64,000 nucleotides of DNA from Candidatus Pantoea soli (lineage in GTDB: Bacteria > Pseudomonadota > Gammaproteobacteria > Enterobacterales > Enterobacteriaceae), in NCBI RefSeq assembly GCF_007833795.1, contig NZ_CP032702.1:186001-250000 (forward strand), given 5' to 3'. The first letter of the stretch is position 1; the number at the start of each line of letters is the position of its first letter. Below the pieces are notes generated by a model. That model did no database searches. It had not been told where the DNA came from and worked only from the letters and a program-made list of their open reading frames with translations. The position numbers and the translations under genes were made by a program. Below, one piece after another: positions 1 through 10,449 of this stretch.

Positions 1-103
1 TCCGATGTACTGCCTGTTTGAAGTCGGCGTATTCTTCTCCCGCTATTACGTGGGTAAAGGGCGCAAGGCTGTGGACGGCGAGGAACAGAACCCGGAATCC
101 TGA
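1..103 (+). CDS. tatC: Sec-independent protein translocase TatC, C-terminal end (partial)
   Basis: Only the last 33 codons are present, entered in frame 2 and ending at TGA 101-103. They encode the end of the final transmembrane segment and a charged cytoplasmic tail ([20 protein letters not shown] followed by a Lys/Glu-rich end). From memory, E. coli TatC ends with a nearly identical segment, although its tail is longer and more acidic. TatC is the twin-arginine signal peptide receptor in the inner membrane. The gene directly precedes tatD, as in E. coli, which supports the call. Most of the gene lies to the left of the window. Confidence 0.93.
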   Translation, partial: PMYCLFEVGVFFSRYYVGKGRKAVDGEEQNPES

Positions 104-149
104 TGTCCTTAATGCAGGACACCCCGCGTGTGCGGGACGACATTCACTT

Positions 150-174
150 AAACCGCCCGTCAGGGCGGTTTGTC
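150..174 (+). terminator. Probable intrinsic terminator or attenuator after tatC
   Basis: The sequence AAACCGCCC-GTC-AGGGCGGTTT forms a 9-10 bp perfect stem with a tiny loop, followed by a short T-rich run (TTTGTCTAT). It lies about 50 bp after the tatC stop and 100 bp before tatD. The run of T is short, so read-through into tatD is plausible. Confidence 0.6.
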
Positions 175-272
175 TATCTGCGGCAGGCCAAGTCTGGCGC
201 GGCGCGTCTGGCTGTCGCATGGGTGGCCCGCTGCCGCGGCCTGGCCCGCCCGGAATCTTGTGAGGAGAAAAC

Positions 273-1055
273 ATGTTTGATATCGGTGTAAACCTGACCA
301 GCACGCAATTCGCAAAAGATCGCGATCAGGTGGTAAAACGTGCGCGCGAAGCAGGCGTCACCGGCCTGTTAATCACCGGCACCAATGCGCTGGAGAGCCA
401 GCAGGCGAGCCAGCTGGCCGCGCGGCACCCGGGCTACTGCTGGTCAACCGCCGGCGTGCATCCGCATCATGCCAGCGAATGGTCGGCCGAAACGGCCAGC
501 ACACTGCGCCGCCTGGCCGGAAACGGACAGGTCGTGGCGATTGGGGAATGCGGTCTCGATTTTAACCGCAATCTGGCGGCACATGAGCAGCAGGAATATG
601 CGTTTGATGCGCAGCTGGCGCTGGCAGCCGAACTGCAGCTGCCGGTTTTCCTGCACTGCCGGGAAGCCCATGCGCGTTTCGCTGCGGTGCTGCAGCCCTG
701 GCTGCCCCGGTTGCCAGGTGCCGTCGTGCACTGCTTTACCGGCACGCGAGAAGAGCTGGAAGCCTGTCTGGCGATGGGGCTGTCGGTGGGCATTACCGGC
801 TGGGTGTGCGATGAGCGTCGCGGTATGGAACTGCGTGAGTTGTTACCGCTGATCCCGGCAGAGCGGCTGCTGCTGGAGACCGATGCCCCTTATCTGCTGC
901 CGCGGGATATGCGTCCGCGTCCGACCTCGCGCCGCAACGAGCCCTGTTTCCTGCCGCACATTGTGCAGCAGGTGGCGAACTGGCGCGGGGAAGCGGCGGA
1001 AACGCTGGGGGCACGTGTCGATCACAACGCGCGTCAGCTGTTCAGACTGGCTTAA
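273..1055 (+). CDS. tatD: TatD family metal-dependent 3'-5' exonuclease
   Basis: 260 aa, full length for the TatD family (TIM-barrel metallohydrolase). Metal-binding positions are visible: Asp3 in the N-terminal MFDIGVN, the GVHPHHA stretch near residues 61-67, Glu92 in GECGLDF, His128 in FLHCREAH, His153 in VVHCFTGT and Asp204 in [11 protein letters not shown]. The E. coli enzyme degrades single-stranded DNA and RNA and takes part in oxidative DNA damage repair; despite its name it is not needed for Tat export. The start is preceded by TGAGGAG about 8 nt upstream. It follows tatC. Its TAA stop overlaps the stop of the convergent rfaH gene. Confidence 0.97.
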   Translation: MFDIGVNLTSTQFAKDRDQVVKRAREAGVTGLLITGTNALESQQASQLAARHPGYCWSTAGVHPHHASEWSAETASTLRRLAGNGQVVAIGECGLDFNRNLAAHEQQEYAFDAQLALAAELQLPVFLHCREAHARFAAVLQPWLPRLPGAVVHCFTGTREELEACLAMGLSVGITGWVCDERRGMELRELLPLIPAERLLLETDAPYLLPRDMRPRPTSRRNEPCFLPHIVQQVANWRGEAAETLGARVDHNARQLFRLA

Positions 1056-1540
1056 ACTTTACGGAATTGCTTGTTATCCACGCTGCGCATCACCTGTTTG
1101 TTCAGCAGGTTGAGCAGCAGCACGGAGCGGGTTTCGCCATCGGGCTCGGCAAAAATAGCGCGCAGCCCTTCGAAGGTGCCGTCGGTGATCAGCACTTCAT
1201 CACCCACCTGCGGCGTCTCCGGATCCAGCATAATCTGCGGCGTATCCGTTTGCAGCGCTTCAATCACATCATGCGGCACCGTTGCGGGCATAGCACCAAA
1301 GCGCACAAAATGGCTGACGCCGCGCGTGCTGCTGATGGTAGTGGTGTGAATGGCTTCCGGATCAAATTCGATAAACAGATAGTTGGGAAACAGCGGTTCA
1401 CTCACGGTGGTGCGTTTACCGCGCACGATCTTTTCCAGAGCGATCATCGGGCTGAGGCATGTTACCTCCTGCCGCTCAAGATGCTCTTTCGCGCGTAACA
1501 GCTGTCCACGCTTGCAATAGAGTAAGTACCAGGATTCCAT
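1052..1540 (-). CDS. rfaH: Transcription antitermination factor RfaH
   Basis: 162 aa with the RfaH start [12 protein letters not shown]; an upstream in-frame ATG at 1600 would add 20 unrelated residues, so I use the inner start at 1540. The first ~100 residues form the NusG-type NGN domain, which binds the RNA polymerase clamp. The last ~60 form the KOW-containing fold-switching domain, which blocks binding until ops DNA is met and then recruits ribosomes. RfaH activates long ops-containing operons such as LPS core, capsule and haemolysin; no such operon is in the window. It is convergent with tatD: the two TAA stops share two base pairs (1052-1054 and 1053-1055), leaving no room for a terminator between them. 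Confidence 0.97.
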   Translation of the reverse strand: MESWYLLYCKRGQLLRAKEHLERQEVTCLSPMIALEKIVRGKRTTVSEPLFPNYLFIEFDPEAIHTTTISSTRGVSHFVRFGAMPATVPHDVIEALQTDTPQIMLDPETPQVGDEVLITDGTFEGLRAIFAEPDGETRSVLLLNLLNKQVMRSVDNKQFRKV

Positions 1541-1748
1541 AACTGCTCCCAAATAACGGACGCTAAGAATACCAAACCTGCTGTCAGAGTTATAGCGCAT
1601 CGGCCGATGGAAACCCGATCGCGCAGTAAAAATCTCTGCGAATTATCCGATTGATGCGTCTTTTGCGCGGCTGTGCGCAAGAAAATTGACGGCTGATGAT
1701 GCTCTGTATCAGACTGCCAGCCTTGCAGGCGAAGAAAAGGAGTGGCTG
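1541..1748. other. Divergent intergenic region between rfaH and pepE
   Basis: A 208 bp stretch that must hold the promoters of rfaH (reverse) and pepE (forward). The pepE ribosome binding site (AAAAGGAG, 1735-1742) is clear. I could not pick a convincing -35/-10 pair for either gene, and there is no coding capacity beyond the false N-terminal extensions of both genes. Confidence 0.4.
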
Positions 1749-2480
1749 ATGGAACTGTTTCTGTTGAGTAATGGCAGGGTGGCAGAGGATGCACCGCTGC
1801 TGAGCTATGCCCACCCGCAGCTGCACGCCATGATTGCCCGGTGCGGCATCCGTTCTGCGGTGCTGGTGCCTTACGCCATTATTCGTGGCGACCACGCGGC
1901 GCGGGCGCGCGAGCTTTCTGATGCGCTGGGGATTGAGGTACGTACCCCTGACACCTTTGCCTCGCCGGTGGCGGCGATTGAGCAGGCGGAACTGATTGTC
2001 GTCAGCGGCGGAAACACCTGGCTGCTGAACCAGATGCTGCATGAACTGGGGCTGATTGTGGCAATCCAGCGTGCCGTGCGCGAGCGCGGCATTCCCTATG
2101 TGGGCTGGAGCGCCGGGTGTAACGTGGCGACACCGTCTATCCGCACCACAAACGATATGCCGGTGCGCAGCAGCGTGGTACTGCCTGCGCTGGGCCTGTT
2201 TCCGGTGCAGATCAACCCGCACTATCTGGATGCGCACGTCAGCGGCCATATGGGCGAAACCCGCGATGAGCGGCTGGCCGAATTTTGCGCCGTCAATCCA
2301 CAGGAATCAGTGATTGCGCTGCGTGAAGCCAGCTTTCTGCACGTCAGCGATAACCGTCTGCGCTACTACAGCGCGCGCGGAGAAGATTTTAAACTGTTCC
2401 GTCATGGCGAGCCGGTAGCCGCATATCACGATGTGCTGGCGCTGCAGCCGCTGGTGCCGTTTTCCTGCCAGCCCGCCTGA
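1749..2480 (+). CDS. pepE: Dipeptidase E (alpha-aspartyl dipeptidase), peptidase family S51
   Basis: 243 aa from the ATG at 1749, chosen because AAAAGGAG sits 6 nt upstream and because MELFLLSN matches the family's N-terminus; a longer ORF begins at 1686. The Ser-His-Glu triad described for Salmonella PepE can be placed: Ser121 in GWSAG, His158 in INPHY and Glu193 in ALREAS. The conserved segment TIRTTNDMP is present as SIRTTNDMP. The enzyme is cytoplasmic and cleaves Asp-X dipeptides. It is about 14 residues longer than the E. coli protein and diverges most near the N-terminus and at the C-terminus. The gene sits between rfaH and ubiD, which are direct neighbours in E. coli, so it is an insertion relative to that genome. 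Confidence 0.92.
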   Translation: MELFLLSNGRVAEDAPLLSYAHPQLHAMIARCGIRSAVLVPYAIIRGDHAARARELSDALGIEVRTPDTFASPVAAIEQAELIVVSGGNTWLLNQMLHELGLIVAIQRAVRERGIPYVGWSAGCNVATPSIRTTNDMPVRSSVVLPALGLFPVQINPHYLDAHVSGHMGETRDERLAEFCAVNPQESVIALREASFLHVSDNRLRYYSARGEDFKLFRHGEPVAAYHDVLALQPLVPFSCQPA

Positions 2481-2592
2481 CGCAGAAGTCACCCATGTTG
2501 ACCAATTATCTTTCAGGTTGCCCTGCGCCGGAGGTTACCCGTACCGGCCGCAGGCCCGCAGGTGGATGACCTGCCTGCAGCCTGACAGCTTT

Positions 2593-2604
2593 TGGGTATA
2601 TAAT
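2593..2604 (+). promoter_or_regulatory. Candidate -10 element upstream of ubiD
   Basis: A perfect TATAAT hexamer at 2599-2604 lies 34 bp upstream of the ubiD start. I see no good -35 hexamer at 16-18 bp (the region reads GCAGCC). The assignment therefore rests on the -10 alone. The preceding 100 bp are GC-rich, with a small inverted repeat GCAGGT/ACCTGC at 2558-2574. Confidence 0.4.
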
Positions 2605-2637
2605 TCCCGATTCACTCTGGCCGGAAGCTAACGCCGC

Positions 2638-4122
2638 ATGAAATATCAGGATTTACGAGACTTTCTTTCGCTGCTTGAACAGCGTGGTGAGTTAAAGCGC
2701 ATCACTCAGGAGATTGATCCTGAGCTGGAGATGACGGAAATTGCCGATCGCACCCTGCGTGCCGGTGGCCCGGCACTGCTGTTTGAAAACCCGAAAGGGT
2801 ACGCAATGCCGGTATTGTGCAACCTGTTTGGCACCCCGAAACGCGTGGCCATGGGCATGGGGCAGGAAGATGTCAGCGCGCTGCGCGAAGTCGGTAAGCT
2901 GCTGGCCTTTCTGAAAGAGCCGGAGCCGCCAAAAGGCTTTCGCGATCTGTTCGACAAAATGCCGCAGTTCAGACAGGTGCTGAACATGCCAACCAAACGT
3001 CTGCGCCACGCGCCCTGCCAGGAAGAGGTGTTCAGCGGCGAAGAGGTCGACCTGACACGCATCCCGGTAATGAAATGCTGGCCGGGCGATGCCGCTCCCC
3101 TGATCACCTGGGGGCTGACCGTTTCACGCGGGCCGCACAAAGAGCGGCAGAATCTGGGAATTTATCGCCAGCAGGTGATAGGCAAAAACCGCGTGATCAT
3201 GCGCTGGCTGTCGCATCGCGGCGGCGCGCTTGATTTTCAGGAGTGGTGCAAAGCCCATCCGGGCGAGCGTTTCCCGGTGGCCGTCGCGCTGGGTGCCGAT
3301 CCGGCTACCATTCTCGGGGCCGTGACGCCGGTGCCGGATACGCTCTCTGAGTACGCCTTTGCCGGTTTGCTGCGCGGCAACAAAACCGAAGTGGTGAAGT
3401 GCGTATCCTGCGATCTTGAAGTGCCGGCCAGTGCGGAAATTGTGCTGGAAGGTTATATCGAACCGGGCGATATGGCGCCGGAAGGGCCTTACGGCGATCA
3501 TACGGGCTACTACAATGAAGTAGACAGCTTCCCGGTGTTTACCGTGACGCATGTGACGCAGCGGCGTAACCCGATTTATCACTCCACCTATACCGGCCGT
3601 CCACCGGATGAACCGGCGGTACTGGGCGTGGCGCTGAACGAAGTGCTGGTGCCGATTCTGATTAAGCAGTTTCCGGAGATTGTGGATTTCTATCTGCCGC
3701 CGGAAGGGTGTTCATACCGGTTAGCGGTGGTCACGATCAAGAAGCAGTATGCCGGTCATGCCAAACGCGTGATGTTTGGCGTCTGGTCGTTCCTGCGTCA
3801 GTTCATGTACACCAAGTTTGTGATTGTGTGCGATGACGACGTCAACGCGCGCGACTGGAATGACGTCATCTGGGCAATCACCACGCGCATGGACCCGGCG
3901 CGTGATACGGTACTGGTCGAGAACACACCGATTGACTATCTCGACTTCGCTTCGCCGGTTTCCGGCCTCGGCTCAAAGATGGGACTGGATGCTACCAATA
4001 AGTGGCCGGGCGAAACCCAGCGCGAATGGGGCACGCCGATTGTGAAAGATCCGGCGGTGACGGCGCGGATTGACGCCATCTGGGATGAATTAGCCATCTT
4101 TACTGAGCCGCCGCAGCGCTAA
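2638..4122 (+). CDS. ubiD: 4-hydroxy-3-polyprenylbenzoate decarboxylase UbiD
   Basis: 494 aa, close to the E. coli length of 497. UbiD removes the carboxyl group of the polyprenylated 4-hydroxybenzoate intermediate in ubiquinone synthesis, using prenylated FMN supplied by UbiX. The UbiD signature [11 protein letters not shown] is present around residues 281-291, carrying the acidic residues of the prFMN site, and the N-terminus [19 protein letters not shown] is typical. It is followed after 31 bp by fre, as in E. coli. Confidence 0.97.
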   Translation: MKYQDLRDFLSLLEQRGELKRITQEIDPELEMTEIADRTLRAGGPALLFENPKGYAMPVLCNLFGTPKRVAMGMGQEDVSALREVGKLLAFLKEPEPPKGFRDLFDKMPQFRQVLNMPTKRLRHAPCQEEVFSGEEVDLTRIPVMKCWPGDAAPLITWGLTVSRGPHKERQNLGIYRQQVIGKNRVIMRWLSHRGGALDFQEWCKAHPGERFPVAVALGADPATILGAVTPVPDTLSEYAFAGLLRGNKTEVVKCVSCDLEVPASAEIVLEGYIEPGDMAPEGPYGDHTGYYNEVDSFPVFTVTHVTQRRNPIYHSTYTGRPPDEPAVLGVALNEVLVPILIKQFPEIVDFYLPPEGCSYRLAVVTIKKQYAGHAKRVMFGVWSFLRQFMYTKFVIVCDDDVNARDWNDVIWAITTRMDPARDTVLVENTPIDYLDFASPVSGLGSKMGLDATNKWPGETQREWGTPIVKDPAVTARIDAIWDELAIFTEPPQR

Positions 4123-4153
4123 CGGCTGCAGAGAATCATCAAAAAGGACATGT

Positions 4154-4855
4154 ATGACGACGTTAAGCTGCAAAGTAACCTCGGTTGAAGCCATCACGGA
4201 CACGGTTTACCGCGTTCGCCTGATTCCGGCAGCGGATTTTAGCTTTCGCGCCGGGCAATATCTGATGGTGGTGATGGACGAGCGCGATAAGCGCCCGTTC
4301 TCGCTGGCCTCAACGCCCATGGAAAAAGACATCATTGAGCTGCATATCGGGGCGTCCGATCTCAATCTTTACGCCATGGCGGTGATGGATCGCATTAAAA
4401 ACGATCGTCAGATTACCGTTGATATGCCGCACGGCGAGGCGTGGCTGCGGGAGGAGAGCGACCGGCCGATTATCCTGATTGCCGGCGGGACCGGTTTCTC
4501 TTATGCGCGGTCGATTTTGCTGACGGCTCTGGCGCAGCAGCCGGACCGCGACATCGCCATTTACTGGGGCGGTCGCGAACTGATGCATCTGTACGATCTG
4601 GATGAACTGGATGCGCTGGCCGTGAAGCATCCGAACCTGAAGGTGATTCCGGTGGTCGAGCAGCCGGCTGAAAACTGGCACGGACGCAGCGGCACGGTGC
4701 TGACAGCGGTAATGCAGGATTACGCCAGCCTGAGCGGGCACGACATTTATATTGCCGGGCGGTTTGAGATGGCCAAGATTGCCCGTGAACGCTTCTGCAG
4801 CGAGCGCGGCGCCCTGGAAGCACAGATGTTTGGCGACGCGTTCGCCTTCATTTGA
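4154..4855 (+). CDS. fre: NAD(P)H-flavin reductase
   Basis: 233 aa, full length. It belongs to the ferredoxin-reductase-like family: a flavin-binding motif RPFS (47-50) in KRPFSLAST, and a nicotinamide-nucleotide motif [10 protein letters not shown] (111-120). The enzyme reduces free riboflavin, FMN and FAD with NADPH or NADH in the cytoplasm. The reduced flavin serves ferric siderophore reduction, ribonucleotide reductase activation and cobalamin reduction. An AAAAGGA ribosome site lies a few nt before the ATG. It is probably co-transcribed with ubiD, and a strong hairpin follows it. Confidence 0.97.
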   Translation: MTTLSCKVTSVEAITDTVYRVRLIPAADFSFRAGQYLMVVMDERDKRPFSLASTPMEKDIIELHIGASDLNLYAMAVMDRIKNDRQITVDMPHGEAWLREESDRPIILIAGGTGFSYARSILLTALAQQPDRDIAIYWGGRELMHLYDLDELDALAVKHPNLKVIPVVEQPAENWHGRSGTVLTAVMQDYASLSGHDIYIAGRFEMAKIARERFCSERGALEAQMFGDAFAFI

Positions 4856-4875
4856 AGGCGGGCAGCGTCATCAGG

Positions 4876-4919
4876 CGCGCCGCAACAGGTGTCTGCAGGC
4901 CTGTTGCGGCGCCGTTTTT
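4876..4919 (+). terminator. Intrinsic terminator between fre and fadA
   Basis: GCCGCAACAGG (4879-4889) pairs with CCTGTTGCGGC (4900-4910), giving an 11 bp GC-rich stem with a 10 nt loop; GCCG and five T follow on the plus strand. It ends fre transcription and may also act on the convergent fadBA transcript. Confidence 0.85.
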
Positions 4920-4931
4920 GCGGCGTCCTGA

Positions 4932-6104
<1,173 letters not shown>

Positions 6105-8288
6105 TCAGGCGCTTTGCAGCGCCGCTGCGTCAATCGGTTGGGCGGCGGGATACCATCGCTGGTGCTGATGCGCTTTTTCAGTCAGCAGCGCAGGCAGGGC
6201 GTACAGCGGACCGAGCGCGGTGTAACGTCTGGCCTGATCGACCACATTACTGATGCCCAGCGTATCCATGTAGCGGAAGGCGCCACCGCGGAACGGCGGG
6301 AAGCCAAGGCCATATACCAGCGCCATATCCGCTTCTGCCGGCGAGGCAATAATGTTCTCCTCCAGGCAGCGCACCACTTCATGCAGCATCGGCAGCATCA
6401 TGCGGTTCAGGATCTCTTCGTCGCTGAAGACGCGTTTTGCTTCGCATACCGGCTCCAGCAGCGCGTCCACTGCCGCATCCGCTTTTTTCTGCGCTTTGCC
6501 TTTTTTGTCCTCTTCCCACCGGTAGAAGCCCAGGCCGTTTTTCTGCCCGTAACGTTTGGCTTCAAACAACACGTCAATCGCATCGCGATAGGCTTTCTGC
6601 ATGCGTGACGGGAAACCCTGCGCCATCACCTGCTGCGCATGATGTGCCGTATCAATGCCTACCACGTCCAGCAGCCATGCCGGCCCCATCGGCCAGCCAA
6701 ACTGTTTTTCCATGACGTTATCGATCTGCCGGAAATCGGCACCGTCGCGCAGCAACAAGCTGAACGCGGCAAAATAGGGGAACAGCACCCGGTTGACGAA
6801 GAAGCCGGGGCAGTCATTGACCACAATCGGCGTTTTACCCATTTTACTGGCCCACGCCACCACTTTACCGAGGGTCGCTTCTGCGGTGCGTTCGCCGCGG
6901 ACCACCTCAACCAGCGGCATGCGCGGCACCGGATTAAAGAAGTGCATGCCGCAGAAGTTTTCTGGCCGCTGCAGCGCCTGAGCCAGCTGGCTGATGGGGA
7001 TGGTTGAGGTGTTGGAAGCAAGAATCGCATCTTCACGCAGCTGCTGCTCGGTTTCCGCCAGCACGCTGGCTTTGATCTGCGGATTTTCCACCACCGCTTC
7101 CACCACGACGTCCGCGCGCTCAAAACCGGCGTAGTCCAGCGTGGGCTGAATGGTGGTCAGCACCTGGGCCAGCCGGGCACCGTCAATTTTGCCGCGTGCC
7201 ATCTGTTTATTCAGCAGCTTACTGGCTTCCGTCATGCCGAGCGTCAGCGCCTGCGGATTAATGTCTTTCATTTTTACCGGCACGCCTTTCCATGCCGATT
7301 GGTAGGCAATACCGCCGCCCATAATGCCGGCACCCAGCACGGCTGCCTGCTGCGGTGTCCCGGCGGCTGCGCTATATTTCTTCGCCAGCCCTTTGACGTA
7401 CTGGTCGTTGAGGAAGATCCCCACCAGCGCGCGCGCGACATCACTTTGCGCCAGCGGGACAAACGCCGCCGTTTCCAGTTTCAGCGCATCATCGCGCCCC
7501 AGTCCGGCCGCTGCTTCGATGGTTTTCACGGCACTAAGGGGAGCCGGATAATGTTTACCGGCAGTCTGCATCACCAGGCTTTTCGCCAGCGTGAAGCTCA
7601 TCGCGGCTTCAATCGGGCTGAGCTTCAGCGGAGCCAGCTTAGGTGCCCGACGCGCCTGCCAGCTGCCTTGCGTGATAGCATCGCGCAGCATGGTCAGCGC
7701 GGCGCTGCGCAGGTTTTCACTGCTGACCACGGCATCCACCAGGCCCAGTTTTAACGCGCTGTGGCCATCAACATCTTTGCCGGCAGCAATGATCTCCAGC
7801 GCGCTGTCCGCACCCAACAGGCGCGGCAGACGGACGCTGCCACCGAAGCCCGGCATGATACCCAGTTTGGTTTCCGGCAGGCCGATGCGGGCCGCCGGCG
7901 TCGCCACGCGGAAATCCGTGGCCAGTACGCATTCGCAGCCGCCGCCCAGCGCGTAACCATCAATCGCGGCAAGCGTGGGGACAGGCAAATCTTCCAGCCG
8001 GTTAAAAATGCTGTTGGCGTAGGTCAGCCACTGGCTCAGCTGCGCTTCCGGCGCATCAAACAGCGACAGGAATTCTGTGATGTCAGCACCGACAATAAAG
8101 GCCGGTTTCGCTGAGGAGAGCAGTACCCCGCGCAGTGCGGTTTGCTGCTCCAGTACGCCCAGCGCCTCGCCTAAAGCGGCCACGGTTTTTGTATCGAGTT
8201 TGTTCACCGAACCTGGCGCGTCAAAAACCAGCTCGGCAATGCCATCATCCAGCCAGTGAACGGAAAGGGTATCGCCTTGGTAGAGCAT
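6105..8288 (-). CDS. fadB: Multifunctional fatty acid oxidation complex subunit alpha
   Basis: 727 aa, two shorter than E. coli FadB. The N-terminal third is the enoyl-CoA hydratase/isomerase domain, with the oxyanion-hole loop [10 protein letters not shown] and the glutamate-bearing [15 protein letters not shown]. The central part is the L-3-hydroxyacyl-CoA dehydrogenase, with the NAD-binding [16 protein letters not shown] and the catalytic-His motif GMHFFNPV. It carries out hydration, dehydrogenation and isomerisation of acyl-CoA esters. First gene of fadBA; a FadR operator lies 28 bp upstream of the start, so repression without long-chain fatty acids is expected. Confidence 0.98.
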   Translation of the reverse strand: MLYQGDTLSVHWLDDGIAELVFDAPGSVNKLDTKTVAALGEALGVLEQQTALRGVLLSSAKPAFIVGADITEFLSLFDAPEAQLSQWLTYANSIFNRLEDLPVPTLAAIDGYALGGGCECVLATDFRVATPAARIGLPETKLGIMPGFGGSVRLPRLLGADSALEIIAAGKDVDGHSALKLGLVDAVVSSENLRSAALTMLRDAITQGSWQARRAPKLAPLKLSPIEAAMSFTLAKSLVMQTAGKHYPAPLSAVKTIEAAAGLGRDDALKLETAAFVPLAQSDVARALVGIFLNDQYVKGLAKKYSAAAGTPQQAAVLGAGIMGGGIAYQSAWKGVPVKMKDINPQALTLGMTEASKLLNKQMARGKIDGARLAQVLTTIQPTLDYAGFERADVVVEAVVENPQIKASVLAETEQQLREDAILASNTSTIPISQLAQALQRPENFCGMHFFNPVPRMPLVEVVRGERTAEATLGKVVAWASKMGKTPIVVNDCPGFFVNRVLFPYFAAFSLLLRDGADFRQIDNVMEKQFGWPMGPAWLLDVVGIDTAHHAQQVMAQGFPSRMQKAYRDAIDVLFEAKRYGQKNGLGFYRWEEDKKGKAQKKADAAVDALLEPVCEAKRVFSDEEILNRMMLPMLHEVVRCLEENIIASPAEADMALVYGLGFPPFRGGAFRYMDTLGISNVVDQARRYTALGPLYALPALLTEKAHQHQRWYPAAQPIDAAALQSA

Positions 8289-8315
8289 GTCTGTCTCCTG
8301 AAACCGCGAAAAGTG

Positions 8316-8332
8316 ATCTGGTCATACCAGAT
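8316..8332 (-). promoter_or_regulatory. FadR operator in front of fadBA
   Basis: ATCTGGT-CAT-ACCAGAT is a perfect 7-bp inverted repeat around a 3 nt centre and matches the FadR consensus (AACTGGTCNGACCAGTT) in the core. The E. coli fadBA operator is nearly the same. It lies 28-44 bp upstream of the fadB start, in the expected place for a repressor that dissociates on binding long-chain acyl-CoA. Confidence 0.9.
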
Positions 8333-8434
8333 GACAGGGAGTGTGGGCGGCGTGTTAATTTTTTGCAAACAACAGTGTGCTTATTTGATACGGCGATCAC
8401 AGCGCGGGCGGTACGCCATCACGTGCGCGGCTGT

Positions 8435-8442
8435 GCTACACT
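8435..8442 (+). promoter_or_regulatory. Candidate extended -10 for pepQ
   Basis: TGCTACACT (8435-8442 region) resembles an extended -10 element (TGN-TACACT) and lies 33 bp upstream of the pepQ ATG. No good -35 is visible at 16-18 bp. The call is weak. Confidence 0.35.
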
Positions 8443-8474
8443 GCGGCCACTTTCGCGACATCGGAGACAAGTCC

Positions 8475-9806
8475 ATGGATTCACTGAAAACCCTGTATCA
8501 CGCGCACATTGCGACGCTGCAGCAGCGTGCTCAGCAGGTGCTGGCGCGCTTTAAGCTTGACGCTATGCTGATTCATTCCGGCGAGCTGCTGACCGTGTTT
8601 CTCGACGATCATGACTATCCGTTTAAGGTGAATCCGCAATTTAAAGCCTGGGTGCCGGTGACGCAGGTGCCTCATTGCTGGCTGTGGATCGATGGCGTGA
8701 ATAAACCGAAGCTGTGGTTCTATTCGCCGGTAGATTACTGGCATAACGTTGAGCCGCTGCCGAACAGCTTCTGGACCAGCGAGATTGAAATCATCGGCCT
8801 GAAGCAGGCAGACGACATTGCGCAGCAGCTGCCGGCACAGCGTGACAATGTGGCCTATATTGGCCCGGTTCCGACGCGTGCGGCACAGCTGGGCATTCAC
8901 AGCGAGCGCGTTAACCCTAAAGGGGTGATCGATTTCCTGCATTACCACCGCAGTATCAAAACGGATTATGAGCTGGCCTGTATGCGGGAAGCGCAGAAGC
9001 TGGCCGTGGCCGGACACCGCGCTGCGAAAGAGGCCTTTTTCTCCGGGATGAGTGAATTCGACATCAATCTGGCTTACCTGACTGCCACCGGACACCGCGA
9101 CACCGATGTGCCCTATGGCAATATCATCGCTCTGAACGAGCATGCCGCCGTGCTGCACTACACCCGGCTGGATCATCAGCCGCCGGCCAAACGCCACAGT
9201 TTCCTGATTGATGCGGGTGCGGAATACCTTGGCTATGCCGCAGACCTGACGCGCAGCTATGCGGCGCAGAGCAAATCGCGCTATGCCGCGATGGTGGAGG
9301 CGATGAACAAGGAAGAGCTGGCGCTGATTGCCACGCTGAAAGCCGGGGTGCGCTATACCGATTACCATCTGCAGATGCACCAGCGTATTGCGCGGCTGCT
9401 GCTGAAATTTGAGCTGGTTAAAGGGCTGACCGAAGAGACGCTGGTGGCAGAAGATCTCACCGGGCCATTTATGCCGCATGGCCTGGGCCATCCGCTGGGC
9501 CTGCAGGTGCATGATGTCGCCGGATTTATGCAGGATGATGCCGGTACCCATCTGGCAGCACCGGCGCAGTATCCTTATCTGCGCTGCACGCGCGTGCTGG
9601 AGCCCGGCATGGTGCTGACCATTGAACCTGGCTTCTATATTATTGATTCACTGCTGGCGAAGCTGCGCGGCGGCAGATTCAGTCAGCACTTTGACTGGCA
9701 GGCGATTGATGCACTGAAGCCGTACGGCGGTATCCGCATTGAGGACAACGTGGTCATTCATGCCAACCGCATCGAAAATATGACGCGCGATCTGCATCTG
9801 GCCTGA
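8475..9806 (+). CDS. pepQ: Xaa-Pro dipeptidase (prolidase)
   Basis: 443 aa, the family length, from ATG 8475; a longer frame from 8256 runs through the fadB promoter and is not credible. The C-terminal pita-bread fold carries the metal ligands: FLIDAGAEY and YAADLTRSY supply the two Asp, [12 protein letters not shown] the His, TIEPGFYI and [10 protein letters not shown] the two Glu. It hydrolyses Xaa-Pro dipeptides in the cytoplasm. GAGACAAG precedes the start. It is divergent from fadBA and its stop overlaps the yigZ start (TGATG), so pepQ-yigZ are translationally coupled. This is the E. coli arrangement. Confidence 0.97.
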   Translation: MDSLKTLYHAHIATLQQRAQQVLARFKLDAMLIHSGELLTVFLDDHDYPFKVNPQFKAWVPVTQVPHCWLWIDGVNKPKLWFYSPVDYWHNVEPLPNSFWTSEIEIIGLKQADDIAQQLPAQRDNVAYIGPVPTRAAQLGIHSERVNPKGVIDFLHYHRSIKTDYELACMREAQKLAVAGHRAAKEAFFSGMSEFDINLAYLTATGHRDTDVPYGNIIALNEHAAVLHYTRLDHQPPAKRHSFLIDAGAEYLGYAADLTRSYAAQSKSRYAAMVEAMNKEELALIATLKAGVRYTDYHLQMHQRIARLLLKFELVKGLTEETLVAEDLTGPFMPHGLGHPLGLQVHDVAGFMQDDAGTHLAAPAQYPYLRCTRVLEPGMVLTIEPGFYIIDSLLAKLRGGRFSQHFDWQAIDALKPYGGIRIEDNVVIHANRIENMTRDLHLA

Positions 9807-10423
9807 TGGACGCTTACGATATTCCTGCTGAGGCGGTGAGTCTCAGCGAGGAAACCATTAAAAAGAGCCGTTTTATTACCCTGCTGGCCCATACCGACGG
9901 TGTTCAGGCCGCGCGCGATTTTGTACAGCAGGTGAAAAGCGCGCATCCCGCTGCGCGTCATCACTGCTGGGCGTGGGTGGCGGGCGCGCCGGATGATTCG
10001 CAGCAGCTGGGTTTTTCTGATGATGGTGAACCTTCCGGGACGGCAGGCAAACCGATGCTGGCCCAGCTGATGGGTAGCGGCGTCGGTGAGATTACCGCTG
10101 TGGTGGTGCGCTACTATGGCGGGATTATGCTGGGCACCGGCGGGCTGGTGAAAGCCTATGGCGGCGGCGTACAACAGGGGCTGAAACAGCTGGTGCGTCA
10201 GCGTAAAATCCCGATGCAGCATTTTACCCTGCAGTGTGAGTATGCCCAGCTTAGTGATATCGAGCGGCTGCTGCAGCGCTTTGACGGCAGGGTGGAAGAG
10301 AGCCATTATCAGGATCGTATTACGCTGCGCCTGGCGCTGCCGTATCCGCAGATTGATGGCTTTACGCATAACCTCTCTGATTACAGCCGGGGCGCGCTGA
10401 CGCTGATCCCGCTGAACAACTAA
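9806..10423 (+). CDS. yigZ: IMPACT family protein YigZ
   Basis: 205 aa (E. coli YigZ about 204). The N-terminal ~120 residues form the IMPACT/UPF0029 domain, with the conserved segment ARHHCWAWV followed by FSDDGEPSGTAGKPML and the glycine-rich YYGGIMLGTGGLVKAYG. The C-terminal part has an EF-G domain IV-like fold. The biochemical role is not settled; eukaryotic IMPACT/YIH1 relatives regulate the kinase GCN2, which does not carry over to bacteria. The start overlaps the pepQ stop by one base, and trkH follows after 26 bp, so it is the middle of an operon. Confidence 0.94.
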   Translation: MDAYDIPAEAVSLSEETIKKSRFITLLAHTDGVQAARDFVQQVKSAHPAARHHCWAWVAGAPDDSQQLGFSDDGEPSGTAGKPMLAQLMGSGVGEITAVVVRYYGGIMLGTGGLVKAYGGGVQQGLKQLVRQRKIPMQHFTLQCEYAQLSDIERLLQRFDGRVEESHYQDRITLRLALPYPQIDGFTHNLSDYSRGALTLIPLNN

Positions 10424-10449
10424 AGCATCTGTTTAAAGGAAACGGCTGA

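Noticed and set aside
8481..9551. 356-codon frame antisense to pepQ
   Set aside because: Shadow of pepQ; rich in His, Gln and Arg as expected for the complement of GC-rich coding DNA, with no convincing start.
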